Assembly: GCF_009695775.1 (NCBI RefSeq)
Contig: NZ_VUNG01000002.1
Location: 1-64,000 of the forward strand
Source of the DNA: Hallella mizrahii
GTDB taxonomy: Bacteria; Bacteroidota; Bacteroidia; Bacteroidales; Bacteroidaceae
Length of the DNA stretch: 64,000 nucleotides
Reading direction: 5' to 3'
A program made the position numbers and the translations under genes. Numbering within the stretch: position 1 is the first letter of the stretch; each line of letters starts with the position of its first letter. Of this stretch, positions 40,046 to 47,188 are shown piece after piece. The notes under the pieces were generated by a model. It was not told the DNA's origin. It saw nothing but the letters and a program-made list of their open reading frames with translations, and did not search any database.

Positions 40046-42936
40046 GCTGTTGATGTCTCTGCAAAGGTAATCAATTTTTTGCTAATCACAACAAAAAGCA
40101 CCTCCCAAGCTTAGAAGTGCACGCTGTTGATGTCTCTGCAAAGGTAATCAATTTTTTGCTAATCACAACAGGATGCCGTGCGCAACTTCTCGATGCGCTG
40201 CTGTTGATGTCTCTGCAAAGGTAATCAATTTTTTGCTAATCACAACAGCTCGCCTTGATCACTTCCACCCACGATAGCTGTTGATGTCTCTGCAAAGGTA
40301 ATCAATTTTTTGCTAATCACAACGAAGGAAAGCCTTACATGCTGGTAGGCGGAGCTGTTGATGTCTCTGCAAAGGTAATCAATTTTTTGCTAATCACAAC
40401 CCCTTTTTCCCTTGGAATTGCTGTATCACAGCTGTTGATGTCTCTGCAAAGGTAATCAATTTTTTGCTAATCACAACTAACTCGCCGTGTCCTGTAAATT
40501 TCATAGCTGTTGATGTCTCTGCAAAGGTAATCAATTTTTTGCTAATCACAACCGGGAGCGGTCTTTGTTGCCGCCCCCGCTTGCTGTTGATGTCTCTGCA
40601 AAGGTAATCAATTTTTTGCTAATCACAACAATGACCGGCGCGGTGATCAGTTCCTTTGGCTGTTGATGTCTCTGCAAAGGTAATCAATTTTTTGCTAATC
40701 ACAACGCTCTCAATGAGTCTGAAGGTCGTAAATTGGCTGTTGATGTCTCTGCAAAGGTAATCAATTTTTTGCTAATCACAACGGTGTTGACCTTGCGTCC
40801 CTGGTCGGTGCTGCTGTTGATGTCTCTGCAAAGGTAATCAATTTTTTGCTAATCACAACATGGTGGGGGCGGTTGTTGGATTCCGTTTGCTGTTGATGTC
40901 TCTGCAAAGGTAATCAATTTTTTGCTAATCACAACCTACCTACCACGCAGCGCAAACGGAATCCAGCTGTTGATGTCTCTGCAAAGGTAATCAATTTTTT
41001 GCTAATCACAACCAGGGATGATGACCAGCTTCTCAATTTTCCGCTGTTGATGTCTCTGCAAAGGTAATCAATTTTTTGCTAATCACAACGCCTCTATATG
41101 TTGGATGCGTGCGCAAATAGCTGTTGATGTCTCTGCAAAGGTAATCAATTTTTTGCTAATCACAACGAATTGCTTGCTGCTCTTAAGGCCTCTGGGGCTG
41201 TTGATGTCTCTGCAAAGGTAATCAATTTTTTGCTAATCACAACATATTCTTGCACTACACAATTTAAGAGAGTGCTGTTGATGTCTCTGCAAAGGTAATC
41301 AATTTTTTGCTAATCACAACGTGTTCTCGCAACACATCCAGACGACCGCCAGCTGTTGATGTCTCTGCAAAGGTAATCAATTTTTTGCTAATCACAACGG
41401 AATCATGCGTTTGGTTAATCCTGCCGCAGCTGTTGATGTCTCTGCAAAGGTAATCAATTTTTTGCTAATCACAACGTGCCAGGCGGGTCAATGGTGGTGT
41501 TCTTAGCTGTTGATGTCTCTGCAAAGGTAATCAATTTTTTGCTAATCACAACAAGCCCGACTTGTGAAAGCCGGGCTTTTTTGCTGTTGATGTCTCTGCA
41601 AAGGTAATCAATTTTTTGCTAATCACAACGTCTTGGACTCCAAGAAATTGCTTCAGAAAGCTGTTGATGTCTCTGCAAAGGTAATCAATTTTTTGCTAAT
41701 CACAACTAAGTAGTTGATTTTTCATAACAGTATTTAGCTGTTGATGTCTCTGCAAAGGTAATCAATTTTTTGCTAATCACAACTGGAGAGAGTGGAGAAA
41801 AATTAGAATGGAGGCTGTTGATGTCTCTGCAAAGGTAATCAATTTTTTGCTAATCACAACTGAATTAAAGGTTATGTGAAAGTATGGTTGGCTGTTGATG
41901 TCTCTGCAAAGGTAATCAATTTTTTGCTAATCACAACACAGAAAATAAAATAGTAAAAAAATGAAATGCTGTTGATGTCTCTGCAAAGGTAATCAATTTT
42001 TTGCTAATCACAACGCTTTGTTATCTGCTCTGCCGTGTCTTCATGCTGTTGATGTCTCTGCAAAGGTAATCAATTTTTTGCTAATCACAACCAATATCCT
42101 TTGGCAATGTCGGCAGAGGTCGCTGTTGATGTCTCTGCAAAGGTAATCAATTTTTTGCTAATCACAACCTGCCGCAAGAATGTCCTCTGCGCTACGACGC
42201 TGTTGATGTCTCTGCAAAGGTAATCAATTTTTTGCTAATCACAACGCCTGAGAAAGACGGTGAGCAAGGACAAGTGTTGTTGATGTCTCTGCAAAGGTAA
42301 TCAATTTTTTGCTAATCACAACGCAATCTTTATTGCCATATTATTTGATGTGTTGTTGATGTCTCTGCAAAGGTAATCAATTTTTTGCTAATCAAAACGC
42401 AAGCTGCACTTGAATACTGGTCAAGTGCGTTGTTGATGTCTCTGCAAAGGTAATCAATTTTTTGCTAATCACAACGTGTCTACTGGTACTCCTCAATCTC
42501 CTAGGTTGTTGATGTCTCTGCAAAGGTAATCAATTTTTTGCTAATCACAACAGGCAAGTGAGGAAACCATAATGATCATTTGTTGTTGATGTCTCTGCAA
42601 AGGTAATCAATTTTTTGCTAATCACAACAGTTTTCTGTAGCGGTTCATGCAGTGATGCGTTGTTGATGTCTCTGCAAAGGTAATCAATTTTTTGCTAATC
42701 ACAACGTATAGCGTTTATACTCCGTGCTGCGCGTCGTTGTTGATGTCTCTGCAAAGGTAATCAATTTTTTGCTAATCACAACGACGTTGAAACAGGACCG
42801 AGAGACGGCAAGTTGTTGATGTCTCTGCAAAGGTAATCAATTTTTTGCTAATCACAACAAAACAACGTAACTATCACTAAGATTGTAAGCTGTTGATGTC
42901 TCTGCAAGAGGTAATCAATTCTTTCCTAATCACAAC
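40046..42936 (-). CRISPR. CRISPR array, 38 repeats, 37 spacers, type II-C
   Basis: The repeat is 47 bases, on the plus strand beginning GYTGTTGATGTCTCTGC and ending GCTAATCACAAC. Spacers are 28-31 bases, mostly 30. I counted 38 repeats by position, from 40046 to 42889. Repeats 1-29 have C at position 2, repeats 30-37 have T, and repeat 31 also has one change near its end. The last repeat (42889-42936) is degenerate with an extra base and several changes. On the minus strand the repeat begins GTTGTGATTAGC, the usual 5' end of type II repeats, and pairs with the predicted tracrRNA. Each repeat also carries a minus-strand promoter: TTG, 19 bases, TACCTTTG. crRNAs are therefore expected on the minus strand, toward the cas genes. 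Confidence 0.98.
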
Positions 42937-42982
42937 CGGAGGGGATGCAGGGAGTTATGTTATAAGTAAAAGTAAAAGCATA

Positions 42983-43016
42983 AAAAGCCCTGGCACGGCT
43001 CAGTGTCGGGGCTTTT
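42983..43016. terminator. Terminator of the GH5 gene
   Basis: AAAAGCCC (42983-42990) and GGGCTTTT (43009-43016) form a stem with extra GG/CC-type pairing inside. On the minus strand it follows the stop of the GH5 gene by about 35 bases. It also separates that gene from the array. Confidence 0.75.
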
Positions 43017-43051
43017 CTTTCTTATGCGACTAAAAGTCTGTATGTCCTTTA

Positions 43052-45532
43052 TCAGCGGCAGATGACTTTCTTTCCGTTGTGGATGTATATACCACGTGAA
43101 GGCTTAGCCACCCGCTGTCCTTGCAGGTTGAACCAGACATCCTGCTTCTCGCCACTCTCAACAGCGTTATTGATAGCTGTCGTCGTGCCGTCGTTGATGC
43201 CGATGGCCATGCTCTTGGCACTGGCAGATCCCTGCTGTATCTTGATATGTCCAAAGACAACCTCCAGCCAAGTACCACTGTTACCATAAGCATCTGCCAC
43301 GGGGGTCCAGCGGAAATGGTAATAACCGGTGTGGTTAGCATAGAAGTTGACGACTCCATAGCTGGCACCATAGGTGTTCGTGTTCAGGCTCTTGCCGACA
43401 TTGTTGTTGCATCGTATGATTTGCGAACCCAGGCAATTATTGTTCTCGTCAAACACCTCGCACTTCACATAGGGATTTCCTGCCCATCCGATGGCGTAAT
43501 AGCTGAGGTTGTAGCTTCCCTTTTTGAGTGAAAGTCCGTAGCCGTTGACTGTGCCCACCTCGGCATAAGCGGTCTTCGAAGCGTCGCTCTGACGGATGTA
43601 GAGGCCGGTGGGCAGATAACCACCTTGGCTGAACTGGAAGATGCGCGGCCCTGACGCAGCAGAACCTGCAGCAACCTTTTGCCCGGCATCAAGAATATTC
43701 CAGCCCTCTGGTACAGTGTTGGCATTTTGGAAGGCCAGTGGATTTCCCTTAAAATAGAGTCCGACATTGCCGACGAGCGCTTCTTCCCAATTACCGCCAT
43801 TGCCCTTAGCGTCGGCAACCGGCGTGAAGCGCAGTTTGTAGTTGCCTTTGATCATGGAATAGAACGAAAGGTTGATTCGGGTGCTGCCCTTGATGGCTGT
43901 ACTCTTGGTGCCATTGACGCAGCCGTTGGCTTTGACGATAGTTGAGGCCACCACAGTGTTGGTGGGATCAAACACCTCCACCTTCACGTAAGGATTTCCC
44001 TTCCATGCAGTTACGTTGCAATTGAGTTGATACTCACCATAGACGAGTGGCAGCGTATATCCGCTCTGTCCGCCATATTCGATATATCCCGCTTTGTCGG
44101 GGCTGATCTCGCGCACATAGAAGGCGGTGACCATGTCTCCACCCTGATAGAACTGCATCACTCTCGGGCCACGGCTCTGACTGCCCACTTGCCGTTGGCT
44201 TCCGTTGTCTACGGCTGTCCATCCGGCGGGGATGACATCATTGACGTTGCCCCAGCCCTTGACAAGATTGTCACCGGTAGTAGTAGAGGAAGAACTTGAG
44301 GTGTTGCCTGCCGATGACGAGGAAGAGGAAGACTCGCTCTTATGGGCATAGTTCTTCTTGGAATACTCATAATACCAATAGAAGCATGCCTTGGCACAGC
44401 ACTCTACGTTTTCGTTGAAGTTAGCCTTGATGGTACCATCCTTCAAGAAAGCGTCGATGTCGACATAGTCCTCATTGGAACTCAGCGTCATGCTGATATT
44501 GCCAAAGTGATCCATCACAGCCTTCCAAGCATTTCCCCATTTGCTGGTCGACGCGGTGCCCCAGGTGCCATAGTTGCTGGCCACCCACTGTCCGAACTCA
44601 TTGTATTTTCCTGCTCCTGCTTTCTCCGGACTCCAGTCTATCTCTGAGACGAGGATAGGCTTGGAAGTGACTACCGGCACCTGCTTTTGGAAGTTGCGGA
44701 TGAAGGTATTGTGATCATAGCTCTTGTCGCTTGCCCCATACCATCCCGGATAGACATGGACAGCATAGCCAAAGTTGCCGTCGGTGATGGGATGCGAGGC
44801 ATAGTCTTGATATTGGCTTTGATAGCCGGTACCAGGGATCCATATCACGCCCTTAAATCCGTTTTGTCGGATGATATTGACAATCGGCTGGAAATAGTCG
44901 TGCAGGGCAGATGATGAAGCTTGACCATATTGATTATAGACATGCACAGGCTCGTTGGCGAGTTCCAAAGATACGACTCCTGAATTGTTCTTGAAGTTGG
45001 CATTGCTTGACACAATCCCCCATACCGTTTTGAGGTATTGCTGATAAGCATCGCCTACCTTCAGATCTTTCGGGCATACCCCCGGTGGGCGCACGACGAC
45101 GTAAAGTCCATGGTTCAACGCCTTCTGAGCAATAGGCCAATAGAGCGTCTGCAGGTACTTACGCAGGCGGTCGGCACTGAACTTCGAGATGTCAGCTTCT
45201 CCGCTTGCGTGCCCATTGTTGGTCCAGCAAGGGTCGAGATGCAGTCGGAAGATGTTGCAGTACGTACCCTTGGCAGGGTTTTGAATGGCCCCGAAGACCT
45301 TGTCGAAATAGTTGATACAAGCGGCTACCGTGCCGTCGTTGCAGGCTGATCCCCACCGGTAACGGTTGAAATAGGGATTAGGGGTGTCCATCACGCCATG
45401 AAGCACAACGGTGTGTCCTCCTTGGTCGACCAATTGCTTGCCACTGACGTGGAGTGGCGCTACCACACCAAACTGGGCAAACGCTCCCATCGGCATCACT
45501 GCCATGGTCAGGGATAATAGAAAGTGTTTCAT
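43052..45532 (-). CDS. Secreted GH5-type glycanase with two tandem accessory modules
   Basis: An 826-residue enzyme with signal peptide MKHFLLSLTMAVMPMGAFAQ. The N-terminal barrel (about 20-390) has VSLELANEPVHVYN with the acid/base Glu near 194 and ILVSEIDWSPEKAG with the nucleophile near 296, as in GH5 cellulase-family enzymes. A serine-rich linker (about 398-416) leads to two similar modules of about 170 residues each. Both contain a GWxxxDxG start, GPRxxQFxQGG, a WxGNPYVKxEVFD core and FRWTPVADAxGNxGxW-type ends, like carbohydrate-binding modules. The C-terminal tail (VWFNLQGQRVAKPSRGIYI) matches export tails of Bacteroidales. The polysaccharide target is probably a beta-glucan or mannan, by inference. 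Confidence 0.85.
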   Translation of the reverse strand: MKHFLLSLTMAVMPMGAFAQFGVVAPLHVSGKQLVDQGGHTVVLHGVMDTPNPYFNRYRWGSACNDGTVAACINYFDKVFGAIQNPAKGTYCNIFRLHLDPCWTNNGHASGEADISKFSADRLRKYLQTLYWPIAQKALNHGLYVVVRPPGVCPKDLKVGDAYQQYLKTVWGIVSSNANFKNNSGVVSLELANEPVHVYNQYGQASSSALHDYFQPIVNIIRQNGFKGVIWIPGTGYQSQYQDYASHPITDGNFGYAVHVYPGWYGASDKSYDHNTFIRNFQKQVPVVTSKPILVSEIDWSPEKAGAGKYNEFGQWVASNYGTWGTASTSKWGNAWKAVMDHFGNISMTLSSNEDYVDIDAFLKDGTIKANFNENVECCAKACFYWYYEYSKKNYAHKSESSSSSSSAGNTSSSSSTTTGDNLVKGWGNVNDVIPAGWTAVDNGSQRQVGSQSRGPRVMQFYQGGDMVTAFYVREISPDKAGYIEYGGQSGYTLPLVYGEYQLNCNVTAWKGNPYVKVEVFDPTNTVVASTIVKANGCVNGTKSTAIKGSTRINLSFYSMIKGNYKLRFTPVADAKGNGGNWEEALVGNVGLYFKGNPLAFQNANTVPEGWNILDAGQKVAAGSAASGPRIFQFSQGGYLPTGLYIRQSDASKTAYAEVGTVNGYGLSLKKGSYNLSYYAIGWAGNPYVKCEVFDENNNCLGSQIIRCNNNVGKSLNTNTYGASYGVVNFYANHTGYYHFRWTPVADAYGNSGTWLEVVFGHIKIQQGSASAKSMAIGINDGTTTAINNAVESGEKQDVWFNLQGQRVAKPSRGIYIHNGKKVICR

Positions 45533-45815
45533 AAAAACAGTTGAATAAAAAATGGTATTAAGATTTTGATTTGCATCGCTTGCAAAATTATGTTTTTTGC
45601 TTATTGCTTGCTTTTCAACACGTACCAAAAACTTTATCACCAGTATTTTACCCTAAAATTCTGATTTTAAACATTGTAAACGTCTCACAACCCATAAAAA
45701 TATGAGAAGAATCACTGTTATTGAAAAAATAGAATGCGCAGTTCTTTACTCATACAATGCGTTATGATATGTCTCGTTCATCTTGATTCTTGGTAAAGTC
45801 ATTTCTTTCTAACAA

Positions 45816-45868
45816 AAGATCTTTCGCTACGTAGATTTTAATCATTTTCTACTCAGCGAAAGACCTTT
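45816..45868. repeat. Large stem-loop
   Basis: An arm around 45817-45836 (agatctttcgctacgtaga) pairs with about 45848-45866 (tctactcagcgaaagacct), with few mismatches. A short T-run follows on the plus strand. It may be a terminator or attenuator remnant. Confidence 0.7.
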
Positions 45869-45890
45869 TTCTATAGCATTACAACATTAA

Positions 45891-46034
45891 GAACATAGCT
45901 TTGAGTCCACAAGAACACTGCTTCGAGTCCACAAGAACACTGCTTCGAGTCCACAAGAACACTGCTTCGAGTCCACAAGAACACTGCTTCGAGTCCACGA
46001 GAACATAGCTTCGAGTCCACGAGAACATAGCTTC
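45891..46034. repeat. 22-base tandem repeat, 6.5 copies
   Basis: The unit is gaacactgcttcgagtccac plus two bases. Six full copies (45891-46022) and a partial one (46023-46034) follow each other without gaps. Outer copies have catag instead of cactg, and the right ones have cga instead of caa. The unit length is not a multiple of three, so it is unlikely to be coding. Confidence 0.9.
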
Positions 46035-46159
46035 CCAAATTCTTGGCAACAGTTCACTAGTGCCGAGAGAAATATCAAAGCTACTATCTCTTGTTTTCGT
46101 CATTGTAACACCCAAATTCCAAGACTGATGACTATATCGACCCAATCATATAGTGCGTG

Positions 46160-46247
46160 GTTAGGGCAGGGATAAGCCCTGCCCCTATGGTGATACCATC
46201 GTCGTCTCCCGATGGGTTCGTAGGGGCGGGTTCATCCCCGCCCTAAC
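46160..46247. repeat. Nested double-hairpin element
   Basis: Two GC-rich hairpins stand in series: GGGCAGGG/CCCTGCCC (46164-46185) and GGGGCGGG/CCCCGCCC (46223-46243). The outer ends, GTTAGGGC and GCCCTAAC, are also inverted, so the whole could fold as one cruciform. It looks like a REP-type intergenic element. Confidence 0.7.
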
Positions 46248-46453
46248 TACGACCTCACCGCATGCGGCACCGCTAACAGCGGTAATACTGCCAAAACGAA
46301 GTGGATGCCAACTGCCGAAATGAATTTGCTTCTATATAACTAACCCTGTTATATCAACAACTTGTTATCGCCAAAGGGCGATATGGCAGCTGAATAGTTA
46401 CCCCCGAAAAAATAACGAAAATAGGATAATGTCACGTCAGCACTATAAGACAA

Positions 46454-46492
46454 AAGATGCCACAAACTCTTCACAAGAATTTGCGGCATCTT
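46454..46492 (-). terminator. Terminator of tmRNA
   Basis: AAGATGCC and GGCATCTT (plus 46454-46461 and 46485-46492) pair, with further pairing inside, and on the minus strand TTTTGTCTT follows. It lies just after the tmRNA 3' end. Confidence 0.8.
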
Positions 46493-46501
46493 CTTCAAAT
46501 G

Positions 46502-46898
46502 TGGAGCTGGTGGGATTCGAACCCACGTCCAAACAGGGAAACCATACGCTTTCTACACGTTTATTCCAGCCTTTGGTTTTCGTGCGACGGCAAGACCTGG
46601 ACCACCAACCGGCGCCTTAGCCTCTAAATTTTCATCCTGCCGTCGAGGCCCGACAAGACTATTTCCGATTTATCTGCACCGCTTGATCCTCAGATTCGGA
46701 ACAACATCCTTGGAGCGATGTCTCGTCCCATCATCTGATGACGGGATTGAGCCAGTAATCTACTGTACTTCGATTAGGCAGCGAGAGCGTAATTGTTTTC
46801 GCCAATTAAATTTTTGTTCACTCAGATTAAAGAGCTAGCCAACGAGGCTCTGCGTGCTTACGTACCATCTCAGCCTGCTGTCAAATCCAGTCAACCCC
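46502..46898 (-). ncRNA. ssrA: Transfer-messenger RNA
   Basis: This RNA rescues stalled ribosomes and tags incomplete proteins. On the minus strand it begins GGGGTTGACTGGATTTGACA and ends in a T-arm with GGTTCGAATCCCACC and acceptor CAGCTCCA. The 5' and 3' ends pair as an acceptor stem. The tag frame (plus 46774-46803) reads GENNYALAA and stop, like tags known from Bacteroidales. The length of about 397 nt is normal. A full promoter precedes it and a terminator follows. Confidence 0.96.
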
Positions 46899-46913
46899 AA
46901 ATGATATTCTTTG

Positions 46914-46944
46914 CAAAGTTAAGAATTTATTTCCATACCACAAA
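46914..46944 (-). promoter_or_regulatory. Bacteroidota promoter for ssrA
   Basis: On the minus strand, TTTG (plus 46941-46944), 19 bases and TAACTTTG (plus 46914-46921) lie 16 bases before the tmRNA 5' end. Confidence 0.8.
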
Positions 46945-47058
46945 ATATTATTAACTATAATTATTGATTTCGCTGGCATCAGTAACAGTTTAGCAAAGAG
47001 CACTCACACAGCGTCTCCATGTGAACTAGGCCATATATTACGTTTCTCCCCCGAATAA

Positions 47059-47089
47059 TTGTCGCTATAGACTTTTTGTTGTACCTTTG
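47059..47089 (+). promoter_or_regulatory. Promoter of the exopolysaccharide locus
   Basis: TTG at 47059-47061, 20 bases and TACCTTTG at 47082-47089. The export gene ATG is at 47189, leaving a leader of about 95 bases. Confidence 0.7.
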
Positions 47090-47188
47090 CATTCGAAAAG
47101 AAACCAAGTTTAGTAAAACTTTCTTTTAAACATGCAATATTCTTGCCGAAAGCGAGTTTATAAACATAAAAAGTCAGAATACAAAACA

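Larger units (their letters stand above)
45533..46453. other. Gene-free, repeat-rich region
   Basis: There is no convincing gene. The stretch contains a large stem-loop (45816-45868), a 22-base tandem repeat (45891-46034) and a double hairpin element (46160-46247). Frames crossing the tandem repeat are artefacts of its periodicity. Confidence 0.7.

Noticed and set aside
40046..42936. Plus-strand transcription of the CRISPR array from a leader after cas2
   Set aside because: The plus strand of the repeat has no TAnnTTTG box with a spaced TTG, and the crRNA must carry the minus-strand repeat to pair with the predicted tracrRNA. A leader role of 39972-40045 in spacer integration is not excluded.
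45879..46145. Minus-strand frame with repeated SVLVDSKQCSCGLEAV-type peptide
   Set aside because: It is produced by the 22-base DNA tandem repeat read in all three frames; the repeat unit is not a multiple of three and there is no promoter or domain.
46429..46620. Plus-strand 63-codon frame
   Set aside because: It lies antisense over the 3' end of tmRNA and its terminator; the sequence is explained by the RNA gene.
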